DNA of 64,000 nucleotides from Nitrospira sp. (GTDB lineage Bacteria; Nitrospirota; Nitrospiria; Nitrospirales; Nitrospiraceae). Position 1 is the first letter of the stretch; each line of letters starts with the position of its first letter. The notes beneath the pieces are model-generated. The model saw only the letters and a program-made list of their open reading frames with translations, did no database searches and had not been told where the DNA came from. Made by a program: the position numbers and the translations under genes. The stretch lies in contig JALHMZ010000008.1 of NCBI GenBank assembly GCA_022843785.1, forward strand, positions 101,774 to 165,773, written 5' to 3'. Below are positions 1-10,418 of this stretch, piece by piece.

Positions 1-47
1 CTCTGACGGTCATAGATGAGTTCGAAATTCGGGAAGGTTTGAATAGA

Positions 48-419
48 ATGCCGACAATCAATCAGTTGGTGAGAAAAGGCCGGAACCTAGTCAAGGCGAA
101 AACGAAAAGCCCGGCCTTGAAATCTTGCCCGCAGAAGCGGGGAGTGTGCCTGCGAGTCTATACCACGACGCCAAAGAAGCCTAATTCTGCTTTGCGGAAA
201 GTGGCGCGTGTTCGGTTGACGAATGGTATGGAAGTCACAACGTATATTCCAGGCGTCGGGCATAATTTGCAAGAACACTCAATCGTGTTGGTGCGTGGTG
301 GCCGTGTCAAGGACTTGCCGGGTGTGCGTTATCACTTGGTGCGCGGTGCCTTGGATGCGGTGGGCGTGGCAGGCCGTAAGCAGAGCCGATCGAAGTACGG
401 TGCCAAGCGCCCGAAGTAG
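48..419 (+). CDS. rpsL: 30S ribosomal protein S12
   Basis: S12 of the decoding centre, 123 residues, the usual family length. The conserved [11 protein letters not shown] stretch (residues 41-51) and the [13 protein letters not shown] loop are present. The lysine at residue 43, which is changed in many streptomycin-resistant bacteria, is the normal one. The ATG at 48 is preferred over an in-frame TTG at 39 because the GGGAAGG ribosome site at 31-37 is correctly spaced only for 48. It is the first gene of a str operon (rpsL-rpsG-fusA-tuf); its promoter lies outside the window. Confidence 0.97.
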   Translation: MPTINQLVRKGRNLVKAKTKSPALKSCPQKRGVCLRVYTTTPKKPNSALRKVARVRLTNGMEVTTYIPGVGHNLQEHSIVLVRGGRVKDLPGVRYHLVRGALDAVGVAGRKQSRSKYGAKRPK

Positions 420-480
420 GGCGGCGCGTGAGCGGTAAGGAAAGTTAATTCGACTGAACAACGAACGAGATAGGTAAACG

Positions 481-951
481 ATGCCCCGCAGTAGATTTTT
501 AGACCAACGTGAAGTGCTCCCCGATGTGCGATATCGCGATAAGCTTGTCGGAAAGTTTATCAATACGCTGATGAGTGGTGGAAAGAAGAGCACCACCGAG
601 CGGATTTGTTACGGGGCATTCGATGTCATACAAGAAAAGACCGGCGGAGACCCTCTGAAGGTATTCAAGGCTGCCGTCGATAATGTGAAGCCGATTGTGG
701 AAGTGAAGTCTCGCCGCGTGGGCGGTGCGTCGTATCAGGTCCCCGTCGAGATCAGGCCTTCACGCCGAGTATCCTTGGCGCTTCGTTGGTTGTCGGAATA
801 TGCGCGCACCCGTGGCGGCAAGAGTATGCGGGAAAAGCTCGCGGCTGAATTAATGGATGCGTCGAATAATACCGGCGCCGCAGTGAAGAAGCGGGAAGAC
901 GTGCATCGAATGGCGGAAGCGAATAAAGCCTTCGCCCATTACCGCTGGTAA
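481..951 (+). CDS. rpsG: 30S ribosomal protein S7
   Basis: S7, 156 residues, the primary 16S rRNA binder that nucleates the 30S head and lies at the E site. The N-terminus ([14 protein letters not shown]) and the [13 protein letters not shown] block near residue 80 are family hallmarks. It follows rpsL by 61 bp and precedes fusA, the standard str order. The ATG start has an only moderate upstream purine stretch. Confidence 0.97.
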   Translation: MPRSRFLDQREVLPDVRYRDKLVGKFINTLMSGGKKSTTERICYGAFDVIQEKTGGDPLKVFKAAVDNVKPIVEVKSRRVGGASYQVPVEIRPSRRVSLALRWLSEYARTRGGKSMREKLAAELMDASNNTGAAVKKREDVHRMAEANKAFAHYRW

Positions 952-1065
952 CGTCGTTCTGTGCTGCAGTTGAGCCGTGCTGCGATCCGCAGACGTTGAG
1001 TGCTCTTCGATCGCAGCAGCGTCAGTTGGCTCGACTCGCGGCACATGTGTTTTTAGGGGACTAAT

Positions 1066-3147
1066 GTGGCTCGTCAAACGGCACTGGAACATACGAGAAA
1101 CATCGGCATCATGGCCCACATTGATGCCGGAAAAACGACCACGACCGAGCGGATCCTGTACTACACGGGCATGACGCACAAGATGGGCGAAGTTCACGAG
1201 GGTGCTGCGACGATGGATTGGATGGAGCAGGAGCGTGAGCGCGGCATCACGATCACGGCTGCGGCGACGACCTGTTTCTGGAAAGACAAGCGCATCAACA
1301 TTATCGATACGCCTGGTCACGTCGATTTTACAATTGAGGTTGAGCGTTCTCTTCGTGTGCTTGATGGTGCGGTGGCTGCATTCGATTCCGTGCAGGGCGT
1401 TGAGCCGCAATCGGAAACGGTCTGGCGCCAAGCCGATAAATATGGGGTCCCGCGCATTGCCTGGATGAACAAGATGGATCGAATCGGCGCTGACTTCTAC
1501 GCCAGCGTGCAATCAATCATTGATCGTCTCGGGGCGAACCCGGTTCCTATCCAGATTCCGATCGGGCGGGAAGCAGAGTACCGAGGTTCGGTAGATCTCG
1601 TGACCATGAAGGGCTACTTTTATGACGATGAAACGCTCGGCGCTAAGTACAAGATCGATGAAATTCCAGCTAATCTGCTAGAGCAGGCGAAAGAGTATCG
1701 CGATAAAATGCTGGATGCCGTTGCGGAGTTTGACGACCAGGTTATGGAGAAGTATTTGAATGGCCATCCGCTGACGGAAGAGGAAGTGCGTCGCGCGATC
1801 AGGGCCGCGACGATCTCGATGAAGGTGATTCCGGTTGTCTGTGGGTCTGCTTTTAAGAATAAAGGTGTCCAGCAGTTGTTGGATGCCGTCGTGGATTACC
1901 TGCCCTCGCCGCTTGATGTTCCTCCGGTGAAGGGGATTGATCCCAATACGAATAAAGAGGTTCTGCGCAAGCCGTCGGACAGCGAGCCGTTTTCTGCGCT
2001 TGCCTTCAAGTTGATGACGGACCCATTTGCAGGGCAGGTGGTATTTTTCCGTGTTTATTCTGGAATGCTGAAGACCGGATCGTCGGTGCTCAATGTGACG
2101 AAGGGCACGAGAGAGCGTGTCGGTCGGTTACTTAAGATGCATGCGAATAAACGCGAAGAAATCGACATCGCCTATGCGGGCGACATTGTGGCGGCCGTCG
2201 GTCTGAAGGGCGCCACGACCGGAGATACGTTGTCTGAAGAGAAGGAGCCGGTCCTGCTGGAAGTAATGAAGTTTCCAGAGCCTGTGATTGCGATGGCGAT
2301 TGAGCCTAAGACGAAGCAGGATCAGGAGAAGATGGGGTTTGCGCTTCAGAAATTGGCGCAGGAGGATCCTTCGTTCAGGGTACGTACGGATGAGGAAACG
2401 TCGCAAACGATTATCGCCGGCATGGGTGAGCTGCATCTCGAGATCATCGTTGACCGCATGTTGCGTGAGTTTAAGGTCGAAGCCAATGTTGGTAAGCCGG
2501 AAGTGGCGTTTCGTGAAACGATTCGCCGGAAGGCTGAAGCGGAAGCTAAGTATGTGAAGCAGACTGGTGGTCGCGGTCAATATGGCCATGTCGTGTTATC
2601 GGTTGAGCCGTCAGAGTCCGGTAAGGGCTTCGAGTTCGTCAATAAGATCGCTGGCGGTGTGATTCCGAGGGAATTTATTCCGGCTGTTGAAAAGGGTGTG
2701 AAGGAGCGGTTGGACGCCGGCGTTATCGCCGGGTATCCCCTGCGCGATGTGCGCGTGACTCTTACGTACGGCTCTTATCACGATGTGGATTCGAATGAAA
2801 TGGCTTTCAAGATCGCCGGGTCTATGGCGTTTGCTGACGCATGCAAAAAGGCCGACCCTGTTCTGCTTGAGCCAATCATGAAGGTGGAGGTTCTGGTTCC
2901 TCAGGATTTCATGGGCGATGTCATTGGCAACTTGAACGGTCGACGTGGGAAAGTGCAGGGGATGAAGGTGCGTGCCGGTGCGCAGGCGATCGACGCATCT
3001 GTGCCGCTCAGTGAGATGTTTGGGTATGCAACCGATCTTCGCTCGCGCACGCAAGGCCGAGCCACGTACAGCATGGAATTCGATCGATACGACCAGGTTC
3101 CTCGGCAAATTTCTGAGACTATTATTGCGAAGTATCGCGGTGAGTAA
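1066..3147 (+). CDS. fusA: elongation factor G
   Basis: EF-G, 693 residues, the translocase GTPase that also splits ribosomes with RRF. G1 (AHIDAGKTT, residues 17-25), a normal switch I (ERGITIT, near 60), G3 (DTPGHVDFT) and G4 (NKMDR) are all visible, followed by the beta-barrel domain II and domains III-V to the usual C-terminus. The start is GTG, preceded by the AGGGG at 1055-1059. Its intact RGITI motif contrasts with the altered one in the EF-Tu encoded just downstream. It lies 114 bp after rpsG and 41 bp before tuf. Confidence 0.98.
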   Translation: MARQTALEHTRNIGIMAHIDAGKTTTTERILYYTGMTHKMGEVHEGAATMDWMEQERERGITITAAATTCFWKDKRINIIDTPGHVDFTIEVERSLRVLDGAVAAFDSVQGVEPQSETVWRQADKYGVPRIAWMNKMDRIGADFYASVQSIIDRLGANPVPIQIPIGREAEYRGSVDLVTMKGYFYDDETLGAKYKIDEIPANLLEQAKEYRDKMLDAVAEFDDQVMEKYLNGHPLTEEEVRRAIRAATISMKVIPVVCGSAFKNKGVQQLLDAVVDYLPSPLDVPPVKGIDPNTNKEVLRKPSDSEPFSALAFKLMTDPFAGQVVFFRVYSGMLKTGSSVLNVTKGTRERVGRLLKMHANKREEIDIAYAGDIVAAVGLKGATTGDTLSEEKEPVLLEVMKFPEPVIAMAIEPKTKQDQEKMGFALQKLAQEDPSFRVRTDEETSQTIIAGMGELHLEIIVDRMLREFKVEANVGKPEVAFRETIRRKAEAEAKYVKQTGGRGQYGHVVLSVEPSESGKGFEFVNKIAGGVIPREFIPAVEKGVKERLDAGVIAGYPLRDVRVTLTYGSYHDVDSNEMAFKIAGSMAFADACKKADPVLLEPIMKVEVLVPQDFMGDVIGNLNGRRGKVQGMKVRAGAQAIDASVPLSEMFGYATDLRSRTQGRATYSMEFDRYDQVPRQISETIIAKYRGE

Positions 3148-3188
3148 TTGCCGCTGATTGAGCTGTAGGTAGTAGGGAGGATTTCGGT

Positions 3189-4394
3189 ATGGCGAAGGCG
3201 AAATATGAGCGGAAGAAGCCGCACGTAAACATTGGGACGATCGGGCACGTGGACCACGGAAAGACCACGTTGACGGCATCGTTGACCAAGATTTGTGCGG
3301 ATCGGGGCATGGCGAAGTTCATCCCCTATGACGAAGTGGCCAAGGCGAGCGAGAGTCAAGGGCGTCGCGACGCCACGAAGATCATGACCATTGCCATCAG
3401 TCACGTCGAGTACGAGACCGACAAGCGGCACTATGCCCACGTGGACTGTCCCGGCCACGCCGACTATGTCAAGAACATGATCACCGGGGCCGCGCAGATG
3501 GACGGGGCGATTTTGGTCGTCAGCGCCGCCGACGGGCCCATGCCGCAGACCCGGGAACATATTCTGTTGGCCCGGCAGGTGGGCGTACCCTACATCGTGG
3601 TGTTTTTGAACAAGGCCGACAAGGTCGATGACAAAGAATTGCTGGAGCTCGTGGAGCTCGAAGTGCGGGAGTTGTTGACCAAGTACGGATTCCCTGGCGA
3701 CAAGACCCCGATCGTGCATGGCAGCGCATTGAAAGCGATGGAAGGCGATCAGGGCGAATTGGGCGTGCCGAGCATTCTGAAGCTGCTCGATGCCGTGGAT
3801 ACGTATATTCCGACGCCCCAGCGGCCCATCGAGAAGCCGTTCCTGATGCCGATCGAAGATGTGTTCACCATCAGCGGGCGCGGCACCGTGGTGACCGGGC
3901 GCTGCGAGCGGGGCATCGTTAAGGTCGGCGATGAGATCGAGATCGTGGGCCTGCGGCCGACGCAGACCACCATCGTGACCGGCGTCGAGATGTTCCGCAA
4001 AGTGCTCGATGAAGGGCAGGCGGGCGACAACGTCGGCGTGCTCTTGCGGGGGACGAAGAAAGAAGACGTCGAGCGCGGCATGGTGCTGGCGAAGCCCAAG
4101 ACCGTCACGCCGCATACGAAGTTCAAGGCGGAAATCTATGTGTTGGCGAAGGAAGAAGGGGGGCGGCACACGCCGTTCTTCAACGGGTATCGGCCGCAGT
4201 TCTACTTCCGGACCACGGATGTGACGGGCATCGTGTCGCTCAATCCGGGGGTGGAGATGGTGATGCCGGGGGACAACGTGAGTGTGACGGGCGAATTGAT
4301 CAGCCCGATCGCGATGGATCAGGGGCTACGGTTTGCGGTGCGCGAGGGCGGCAAGACCGTGGGTTCCGGCGTCGTCACGGAAATTCTGGCGTAA
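3189..4394 (+). CDS. tuf: elongation factor Tu
   Basis: EF-Tu, 401 residues, delivers aminoacyl-tRNA to the ribosome. G1 (GHVDHGKT, residues 19-26), G3 (DCPGH) and G4 (NKAD) are normal, and domains II and III are complete. Switch I is odd: residues 48-72 end in KIMTIAISH where nearly all EF-Tu have RGITINTSH, and the loop is about five residues longer. The Mg-coordinating threonine (T67) and the Ile after it are kept. Codons look richer in G and C at third positions than in fusA or rpsJ, which may reflect expression level or conversion with a second tuf copy outside the window. RBS GGGAGG at 3176-3181. Confidence 0.98.
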   Translation: MAKAKYERKKPHVNIGTIGHVDHGKTTLTASLTKICADRGMAKFIPYDEVAKASESQGRRDATKIMTIAISHVEYETDKRHYAHVDCPGHADYVKNMITGAAQMDGAILVVSAADGPMPQTREHILLARQVGVPYIVVFLNKADKVDDKELLELVELEVRELLTKYGFPGDKTPIVHGSALKAMEGDQGELGVPSILKLLDAVDTYIPTPQRPIEKPFLMPIEDVFTISGRGTVVTGRCERGIVKVGDEIEIVGLRPTQTTIVTGVEMFRKVLDEGQAGDNVGVLLRGTKKEDVERGMVLAKPKTVTPHTKFKAEIYVLAKEEGGRHTPFFNGYRPQFYFRTTDVTGIVSLNPGVEMVMPGDNVSVTGELISPIAMDQGLRFAVREGGKTVGSGVVTEILA

Positions 4395-4489
4395 GAAGAC
4401 GTAGGTGTTCGTCAATTGCCATGCATCAGCATGGCTGGGGTCGAAGCCGAGCGATGTGCGTAACAGGCGATGAATAACGGGGGTTCCGA

Positions 4490-4801
4490 GTGAAGGTCGA
4501 TCAGCGAATTAGAATCAGACTGCGCGGGTTCGATTACCGCGTGCTGGACCAGTCGGTGATGGAAATCGTCGAAACTGTTCGGCGTAGCGGGGCTAAGGTC
4601 GTTGGCCCGATTCCGCTTCCTACCAAAATCGAGAAAATCACCGTTCAGCGATCGACGCACGTCGATAAGAAGTCGCGCGAACAGTTTGAGATGCGCACGC
4701 ATAAGCGCTTGCTTGACATTATGGAGCCGACGCCAGAAACGATGGATTCGCTGATGAAGCTGAATTTGGCTGCCGGCGTGGATGTGGAAATCAAGTTGTG
4801 A
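4490..4801 (+). CDS. rpsJ: 30S ribosomal protein S10
   Basis: S10, 103 residues, a component of the 30S head that also acts as NusE, the partner of NusB in transcription antitermination. The [16 protein letters not shown] start and the THKRLLDI stretch fit the family. The start is GTG, 95 bp after tuf. It opens the S10 operon, which here continues directly from the str genes with no obvious terminator between them. Confidence 0.97.
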   Translation: MKVDQRIRIRLRGFDYRVLDQSVMEIVETVRRSGAKVVGPIPLPTKIEKITVQRSTHVDKKSREQFEMRTHKRLLDIMEPTPETMDSLMKLNLAAGVDVEIKL

Positions 4802-4844
4802 GGAAGGACGCGGCTAAGCTCAACTTCAGCCTCGTGGTGAGTGA

Positions 4845-5465
4845 ATGACAAACGGATTGCTTGGGAAAAAACTAGGAATGACGCAGGTCTTCGATCAAAA
4901 TCGCTTGACGCCGGTGACGGTAATCGAGGCTGGTCCATGCCGCGTTGTCACTGTGAAGACTAAAGAGCGTGATGGCTATGAGGCGGTTCAGCTCTCCTTC
5001 GGCGAAGTGAAGGAGCGCAAACTTTCAAAGGCCGAACTGGGCCACCTCAAGAAGAGTCAATCGCCGGCCAGTCGCGTGCTGCGTGAGTTTGAGAAAGATG
5101 GCGATCCAGCGGTCGGGCAGTCGGTGACCGTTGGTATGTTCAAAAAGGGTGATTGGGTCGATGTCACCGGGATCTCGAAGGGAAAAGGTTTTCAGGGGGT
5201 GGTTCGTCGCCACCACTACGCCGGTGGCCCGGAGTCTCACGGATCGATGTTCCACCGGCATCCCGGTTCAATCGGGGCAAGTTCATATCCTTCGCGTGTG
5301 TGGAAGGGGAAGGAGTTGCCTGGTCATATGGGGGCGGAGCAGATCACGACGCAACGATTGAAGGTCGTCGAATCGAGGCCTGATGAGCACCTTCTCTTCG
5401 TGCGCGGGGCTATTCCAGGTGCAGCAAATGGAATCATCGTTATAAGAAAGTCAAAGAAGAGCTAA
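4845..5465 (+). CDS. rplC: 50S ribosomal protein L3
   Basis: L3, 206 residues, binds near the 3' end of 23S rRNA and reaches the peptidyl transferase centre. The [14 protein letters not shown]-terminus and the [24 protein letters not shown] central loop (here [14 protein letters not shown], near residues 130-143) are diagnostic. It is followed by rplD after 3 bp. Confidence 0.97.
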   Translation: MTNGLLGKKLGMTQVFDQNRLTPVTVIEAGPCRVVTVKTKERDGYEAVQLSFGEVKERKLSKAELGHLKKSQSPASRVLREFEKDGDPAVGQSVTVGMFKKGDWVDVTGISKGKGFQGVVRRHHYAGGPESHGSMFHRHPGSIGASSYPSRVWKGKELPGHMGAEQITTQRLKVVESRPDEHLLFVRGAIPGAANGIIVIRKSKKS

Positions 5466-5468
5466 GCC

Positions 5469-6092
5469 ATGCCCACAGTTGATGTCGTTGATTGGCAGAA
5501 TAAGAAAGTCGGAACGGTCGAGTTAGCCCCGAGTGTGTTTGGGTGCGAACTCCGGGCAGCCTTGGTGCATGAAGCAGTGATCATGCAGCGCGCCTGTGAA
5601 CGCCAGGGAACGGCATCTACGCTTCGCCGCGGCGAAGTGAGTGGATCGGGGAAGAAGCCGTGGAAGCAAAAGCATACCGGACGTGCTCGCGCCGGGTCGC
5701 TACGGTCTCCCGTATGGCGTCACGGTGGGAGCGTGTTTGGACCAAAGCCGAGAAGCTATGCCTATACTATGCCGAAACAGAAGTATCGGGCGGCTCTTCA
5801 GAGTGCTCTCTCCGCGAAGGTTTCGGAGGGGAAATTGGTGGTCTTGTCTGAGGTATCGCTTGAGCAGCCGAAAACGAAGTTGCTGGCGCAGGCACTGGGG
5901 CGTCTGAGCGGGGGTGATCATACCTTGGTTGTGCTTGGCAGTGGGCAATCGACGGTCGTTCAGGCTGCTAAGAACATGGCCGCGGTTAAAGTGCTCAGCC
6001 CTGATCGGTTGAACGTGTATGACATCGTGCGTGCTGGAGTGGTTGTTGTCTCCCAGCAGGAGCTGGGACGTGTGCAAGAGGTCTGGTCGTGA
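5469..6092 (+). CDS. rplD: 50S ribosomal protein L4
   Basis: L4, 207 residues, lines the peptide exit tunnel and in enteric bacteria also represses the S10 operon. The tunnel loop containing GSGKKPWKQKHTGRARAGS (residues 59-77) is typical. The stop codon overlaps the GTG start of rplW by 4 bp, so translation is probably coupled. Whether L4 autoregulates here cannot be judged from the sequence. Confidence 0.97.
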   Translation: MPTVDVVDWQNKKVGTVELAPSVFGCELRAALVHEAVIMQRACERQGTASTLRRGEVSGSGKKPWKQKHTGRARAGSLRSPVWRHGGSVFGPKPRSYAYTMPKQKYRAALQSALSAKVSEGKLVVLSEVSLEQPKTKLLAQALGRLSGGDHTLVVLGSGQSTVVQAAKNMAAVKVLSPDRLNVYDIVRAGVVVVSQQELGRVQEVWS

Positions 6093-6382
6093 AAATAGAA
6101 ATGCATGCGGTCTTGATTCAGCCTTTGTTGACCGAGAAAATAACGGGGCTCCGTGAGAAGACGAACACTGTCGGATTCATCGTCCACCCTGATGCGAATC
6201 GTGTGCAGATCAAGCAAGCGGTCGAATCGCTACTGAAGGTCAAAGTTGAAAAAGTGAACGTACTGAACATCCGTGGCAAGGTCAAGCGGCTAGGACGGTT
6301 TTCAGGCCGGCGTTCCGACTGGAAGAAGGCCTTCGTCACCCTCAAGAAGGGTGAGAAGCTTGAGATGTACGAAAGCGCGTAA
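6089..6382 (+). CDS. rplW: 50S ribosomal protein L23
   Basis: L23, 97 residues, sits at the tunnel exit and is the docking site for trigger factor and SRP. The LLTEKITGLRE start, the VNVLNIRGKVKR segment and the WKKAFVTLKKG C-terminal strand fit the family. It starts at a GTG overlapping the rplD stop. Confidence 0.96.
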   Translation: MKIEMHAVLIQPLLTEKITGLREKTNTVGFIVHPDANRVQIKQAVESLLKVKVEKVNVLNIRGKVKRLGRFSGRRSDWKKAFVTLKKGEKLEMYESA

Positions 6383-6416
6383 TCAGCGGTACGTGTAAAA
6401 AGGTAGGGGTAGAGTT

Positions 6417-7259
6417 ATGGGTTTGAAATCATACAGGCCGACAACTCCAGGGCGTCGTGGGATGACTGCAGTCACGACTGAGGAGCTGACAAAGAAAAAG
6501 CCGGAAAAGTCGCTGACCTCTTTTCATCCTCGAAGCGGGGGGCGGAACAACGACGGACGCATGACGGTCCGTTTTCGTGGGGCTGGCCATAAGCGGTTGT
6601 ATCGAAAGATTGATTTTCATCGGGATAAGGTCGGCATTGTTGCGCGTGTTGAAGCGATTGAATATGACCCGAACCGATCAGCCCGTATCGCGCTGTTAAA
6701 GTACAAGGACGGGGAAAAGCGATACATCCTGGCCCCGGTCGGGCTGAAAGTAAACGACGAAGTGCAATCAGGTCCACAGGCTGAGATTCGTCCTGGCAAT
6801 GCGCTTCCACTGGCCAAGATGCCGCTGGGTACGACGGTTCATAATATTGAATTAAAGCTTGGGAAGGGCGGGCAGCTGATCCGGAGCGCAGGCGGTTCTG
6901 CTCAGGTGATGGGCCGTGACGGAGATTACGTTCAGGTTCGCTTGAAGTCCGGAGAAATGCGGCGGATCCTCGGGACCTGTATGGCGACCGTTGGACAAGT
7001 TGGAAACGTTGATCATGAGAACGTTAGCGTCGGAAAAGCCGGACGAAACCGATGGAAGGGAAAGCGTCCACATGTCCGCGGTGTCGTTATGAACCCGGTC
7101 GATCATCCGCATGGAGGCGGAGAGGGGAAGTCTGGCCAAGGGAATCCCCATCCTGTGTCGCCGTGGGGAGTGCCAACGAAGGGGTATAAGACCAGACAGA
7201 ATAAGAAGACCGATAAGTTCATTATCGCCCGACGTAAGTCAGGAGTGCGCAATGCCTAG
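6417..7259 (+). CDS. rplB: 50S ribosomal protein L2
   Basis: L2, 280 residues, needed for subunit association and peptidyl transferase activity. The [16 protein letters not shown]-terminus and the C-terminal [14 protein letters not shown] loop, which contains the conserved histidine next to the catalytic centre, are both present. It overlaps the rpsS start by 8 bp. RBS GGGG at 6409-6412. Confidence 0.98.
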   Translation: MGLKSYRPTTPGRRGMTAVTTEELTKKKPEKSLTSFHPRSGGRNNDGRMTVRFRGAGHKRLYRKIDFHRDKVGIVARVEAIEYDPNRSARIALLKYKDGEKRYILAPVGLKVNDEVQSGPQAEIRPGNALPLAKMPLGTTVHNIELKLGKGGQLIRSAGGSAQVMGRDGDYVQVRLKSGEMRRILGTCMATVGQVGNVDHENVSVGKAGRNRWKGKRPHVRGVVMNPVDHPHGGGEGKSGQGNPHPVSPWGVPTKGYKTRQNKKTDKFIIARRKSGVRNA

Positions 7260-7539
7260 ATCGATTAGTAAGGGCGCGTTTGTCGATGCTCATCTCCTTG
7301 AAAAGGTTGAGCGCATGAACCAGGTGAAGGATCGCAAGCTGATCAAGACATGGTCAAGGCGATCGACGGTTATTCCGGACATGATTGGCCATACGTTTGC
7401 CGTCCATAACGGGAAGAAATTCATTCCCGTGTTCGTGACCGAAAATATGGTAGGTCACAAGCTCGGAGAGTTTGCGCCGACCCGGTTCTTTAAGGGGCAT
7501 GGTCAGGCAAGGACGGAAAAGGCAGTCGCGCTGAAGTAG
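7252..7539 (+). CDS. rpsS: 30S ribosomal protein S19
   Basis: S19, 95 residues, pairs with S13 in the 30S head. The family start [11 protein letters not shown] fixes the ATG at 7252, inside the end of rplB; a longer reading frame begins at 7111 but its extra part is only the shadow of rplB. The C-terminus has [13 protein letters not shown]. The 8-bp overlap with rplB suggests coupled translation. Confidence 0.96.
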   Translation: MPRSISKGAFVDAHLLEKVERMNQVKDRKLIKTWSRRSTVIPDMIGHTFAVHNGKKFIPVFVTENMVGHKLGEFAPTRFFKGHGQARTEKAVALK

Positions 7540-7600
7540 AAGAGGTTGATGTTCGGCAGTCAATTGCGGAGGGCATCCCGGTCTAACTGGCCGGTGATGG

Positions 7601-7975
7601 ATGACGGGATTTAAGACGATGACGGAAGCACGAGCCATATTACGATTTGTTCGAGTCGCGCCACGCAAGGCTAAACCCGTAATTGATATGATTCGGGGAC
7701 AGCATGTTCCAGCTGCGCTGGCCATGTTGAAGCATACGCCCAGGCATGCCGCCCGTGTCGTGGAGAAAATTCTTCGATCTGCAGTGGCGAACGCTGAGCA
7801 GAAAGAAATGGGAGATAGCGAGTCGATGGTGATCTCCAAGGCCTTCGTCAACTGTGGCCCGACTTACAAGCGAGTTCGGGCCAGGTCGATGGGCCGAGCG
7901 AATGCGATTCAGAAGAGGACCAGCCATATTACGGTAGTTGTGGCGGCGCCGACGATTCAGGATAAGAAGCAGTAG
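7601..7975 (+). CDS. rplV: 50S ribosomal protein L22
   Basis: L22, 124 residues from this ATG, contacts all 23S rRNA domains and lines the exit tunnel. EARAILRFVRVAPRKA is the family N-terminus and the tunnel hairpin RVRARSMGRANAIQKRTSH is present. A second in-frame ATG at 7619 would give 118 residues starting MTEARAILRF. Neither start has a strong ribosome site, so the exact N-terminus is uncertain. Confidence 0.94.
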   Translation: MTGFKTMTEARAILRFVRVAPRKAKPVIDMIRGQHVPAALAMLKHTPRHAARVVEKILRSAVANAEQKEMGDSESMVISKAFVNCGPTYKRVRARSMGRANAIQKRTSHITVVVAAPTIQDKKQ

Positions 7976-8009
7976 GACTACTTTTAACGCGTATTGAGGC
8001 AGACGTCGT

Positions 8010-8681
8010 ATGGGTCAGAAAACGCATCCAATAGGATATCGCCTGGGCTACAACTATACCTGGAGTTCTCGCTGGTATGCCGGCAAGGATTACGCCAAGC
8101 TGCTTCACCAGGATATCAAGATTAGAAAGACGGTCAAAGCCAAGCTATACCATGCGGGTGTAGCCAAGGTGGAAATTGAACGGTCGGGTGATCAGACTCG
8201 AGTGATCATCCACACGGCTCGTCCAGGTATTATCATCGGCCGCAAAGGAGCTGAGGTTGATAAGCTCAAGGCTGATCTTGAAAAGCAATATGGCGGGCAG
8301 GCATACATTACCGTCAAGGAAATAAAAAAGCCTGAACTTGAGGCGCAGTTGGTGAGTGAAAATGTCGCTGCTCAGCTTGAAAAGCGTGTGGCGTTCCGGC
8401 GGGCCATGAAGCGTAGTGTCCAGTCGGCGCTTCGGCTCGGTGCGCAAGGAATCAAAATTATGGTAGCGGGCCGTTTGGGTGGTGCAGAAATCGCACGAAC
8501 CGAATGGTATCGCGAAGGACGTGTGCCGCTGCATACTCTGCGGGCTGAAATTGACTATGGGTTTGCTGAGGCGCACACCACCATGGGGCAGATTGGAGTC
8601 AAGACGTGGATTTACAAGGGTGAATTGCTTCCGGCTCAGCCAATGAAACCGGATTCTTTTCTTGAGCGGCGGATTGGGTAA
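8010..8681 (+). CDS. rpsC: 30S ribosomal protein S3
   Basis: S3, 223 residues, forms part of the mRNA entry channel and helicase site. The [13 protein letters not shown]-terminus, the KH-domain [11 protein letters not shown] motif and the C-terminal [17 protein letters not shown] block are clear. It lies between rplV and rplP as in most bacteria. Confidence 0.98.
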   Translation: MGQKTHPIGYRLGYNYTWSSRWYAGKDYAKLLHQDIKIRKTVKAKLYHAGVAKVEIERSGDQTRVIIHTARPGIIIGRKGAEVDKLKADLEKQYGGQAYITVKEIKKPELEAQLVSENVAAQLEKRVAFRRAMKRSVQSALRLGAQGIKIMVAGRLGGAEIARTEWYREGRVPLHTLRAEIDYGFAEAHTTMGQIGVKTWIYKGELLPAQPMKPDSFLERRIG

Positions 8682-8693
8682 GGAGATCGAGTT

Positions 8694-9110
8694 GTGTTAG
8701 CGCCGAAGAAAGTTAAATTCAGAAAAATGCAGAAGGGCCGCATGAAGGGCAAGGCCTATCGTGGCGGTCAAATTACGCTGGGTGAGTTTGGTCTGAAGGC
8801 TTTGGAGCCCGGTTGGGTAACCAGCCGCCAAATTGAAGCGGCGAGAATCGCGATCACCCGTTATGTGAAGCGAGGCGGACAGGTGTGGACGCGCATATTC
8901 CCGGACAAGCCGATCACGAAGAAGCCTGCCGAGACTCGAATGGGCAAAGGGAAGGGCAACCCAGAATATTGGGTAGCGGTCGTGAAGCCTGGCCGGATTT
9001 TGTATGAGATGGATGGGGTCGCGCCTGAGGTTGCAAAAGAAGCATTCCGACTTGCGTCTCACAAGCTGCCTGTTGCGACAAAGCTGGTCGTTCGTGGAGA
9101 GTTCGCGTAA
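8694..9110 (+). CDS. rplP: 50S ribosomal protein L16
   Basis: L16, 138 residues, organises the A-site tRNA pocket. The start [17 protein letters not shown], the [16 protein letters not shown] block and the [18 protein letters not shown] segment fit the family. The start is GTG with the ribosome site AAGGAG at 8680-8685. It follows rpsC by 12 bp. Confidence 0.97.
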   Translation: MLAPKKVKFRKMQKGRMKGKAYRGGQITLGEFGLKALEPGWVTSRQIEAARIAITRYVKRGGQVWTRIFPDKPITKKPAETRMGKGKGNPEYWVAVVKPGRILYEMDGVAPEVAKEAFRLASHKLPVATKLVVRGEFA

Positions 9111-9140
9111 GGCCTTGAGTCTGGCCTGAGGGGTAAGAGT

Positions 9141-9356
9141 ATGGCATTGGAACTGAGTGAGTTGCGGCAACTAACAGCGATTGAGCTTGCAGATAAGGCA
9201 AAGCAGCTCGTCCAGGAGCTCTTCAATCTGCGGTTCCAGTTCGGGACTGGCCGGCTTGAGAATCCTATGCAAATTCGAAGAACCAAGCGCGATATTGCCA
9301 GGATTAAAACTGTCATCCGGCAGATCGAGCAGCAGGCTGAAGCAGCCAAAGGGTAG
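9141..9356 (+). CDS. rpmC: 50S ribosomal protein L29
   Basis: L29, 71 residues, a two-helix protein beside L23 at the tunnel exit. The ELRQLTAIELADKAKQL start, the LFNLRFQFGTGRLEN core and the RRTKRDIARIKTVI helix are typical. It is followed 6 bp later by rpsQ. Confidence 0.96.
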   Translation: MALELSELRQLTAIELADKAKQLVQELFNLRFQFGTGRLENPMQIRRTKRDIARIKTVIRQIEQQAEAAKG

Positions 9357-9362
9357 GGGTCT

Positions 9363-9629
9363 ATGTCTGAGGGTGTGAAAAAACATCACCGGTTCGGAAG
9401 CGTCGTCAGTAATAAAATGCAGAAGACCGTCGTCGTGGCGGTGTCACGATCCGTCATTCATCCTGTTTACAGGAAAGTGCTCAAGCGGGTGACGAGATTG
9501 AAAGCGCATGATGAGAGTGGACTATGCAAGGTGGGTGATCGGGTCAAGATTATTCAGACCAGACCATTGAGCAAGGACAAGAATTGGCGGGTCGTTCAGG
9601 TCATGGAAAAGGGACAGGCTGAAAAATAG
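9363..9629 (+). CDS. rpsQ: 30S ribosomal protein S17
   Basis: S17, 88 residues, an OB-fold protein that binds the 5' domain of 16S r[19 protein letters not shown] and the [19 protein letters not shown] block are family signatures. It lies directly downstream of rpmC with an overlapping ribosome site (GGGTAGGGG). Confidence 0.96.
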   Translation: MSEGVKKHHRFGSVVSNKMQKTVVVAVSRSVIHPVYRKVLKRVTRLKAHDESGLCKVGDRVKIIQTRPLSKDKNWRVVQVMEKGQAEK

Positions 9630-9682
9630 AGGGAGCACCGTGCTGGGATCATCGGATCTCATGGCATGCACGGAACGCAGAT

Positions 9683-10051
9683 ATGATTCAAAACTACACG
9701 TATATGGATGTGGCCGATAATTCAGGCGCAAAGCAAGCGATGTGCTTCCACGTATTTGGAGGCACCAGACGGCGCTATGCGTCGTTGGGTGATATCGTCG
9801 TCGTTGCCGTCAAGGAAGCCATTCCTCAGGCGAGTGTGAAAAAGGGGGATGTCAGCCGCGCGGTGATTGTGCGGACGACAAAGGAAGTACGGCGGGAAGA
9901 TGGCTCCTATATTAAGTTTGATCGAAATGCCTGTGTGTTGATCAATAAAGATGGCGAGCCAATCGGGACGCGTATTTTCGGTCCGGTCGCGCGTGAACTG
10001 CGGTGGAAGAAATTCATGAAGATCATTTCCCTTGCACCTGAGGTGCTGTAG
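9683..10051 (+). CDS. rplN: 50S ribosomal protein L14
   Basis: L14, 122 residues, forms intersubunit bridge B8. [18 protein letters not shown] and the C-terminal LAPEVL ending are diagnostic. The strand following [12 protein letters not shown] is intact. A 53-bp gap separates it from rpsQ. Confidence 0.97.
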   Translation: MIQNYTYMDVADNSGAKQAMCFHVFGGTRRRYASLGDIVVVAVKEAIPQASVKKGDVSRAVIVRTTKEVRREDGSYIKFDRNACVLINKDGEPIGTRIFGPVARELRWKKFMKIISLAPEVL

Positions 10052-10072
10052 GGATCGGTAAGTGAGGACATT

Positions 10073-10402
10073 GTGCAGGCACTTCGCAAGAGTAAAATAA
10101 AAAAAGGCGATACAGTTGTCGTGATTGCAGGCCGTGATCGGGGGAAGACCGGGAAAGTCCTCTCTGTGGATCTTGGAGCCGGGCAGGTGACGGTTGAAAA
10201 GCTCAATATCATCAAGCGGCACACCAAGCCGAACCAGAAGGTCAAGCAGGGGGGCATTCTTGAACGTGAGGCCCCTCTCAACATTTCGAAGGTTATGTTT
10301 TTCTGCCCCGTCACGCAGAAGCCGACACGAGTAGGGATACGGTTGTTGGGGGATGGGCGGCGCACCAGGTTCAGTAAAAAGTCGAACGAGCCTATCGAGT
10401 AG
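10073..10402 (+). CDS. rplX: 50S ribosomal protein L24
   Basis: L24, 109 residues, an assembly initiator with a KOW motif ([19 protein letters not shown], residues 10-28). [15 protein letters not shown] and the C-terminal [15 protein letters not shown] follow. The start is GTG. It lies between rplN and rplE as expected. Confidence 0.96.
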   Translation: MQALRKSKIKKGDTVVVIAGRDRGKTGKVLSVDLGAGQVTVEKLNIIKRHTKPNQKVKQGGILEREAPLNISKVMFFCPVTQKPTRVGIRLLGDGRRTRFSKKSNEPIE

Positions 10403-10418
10403 GGTTGGAGAATTTGGA

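Noticed and set aside
2901..4169. 422-codon frame on the - strand over fusA and tuf
   Set aside because: It is the reverse shadow of two conserved genes and has an Arg/His-rich composition with no family motif.
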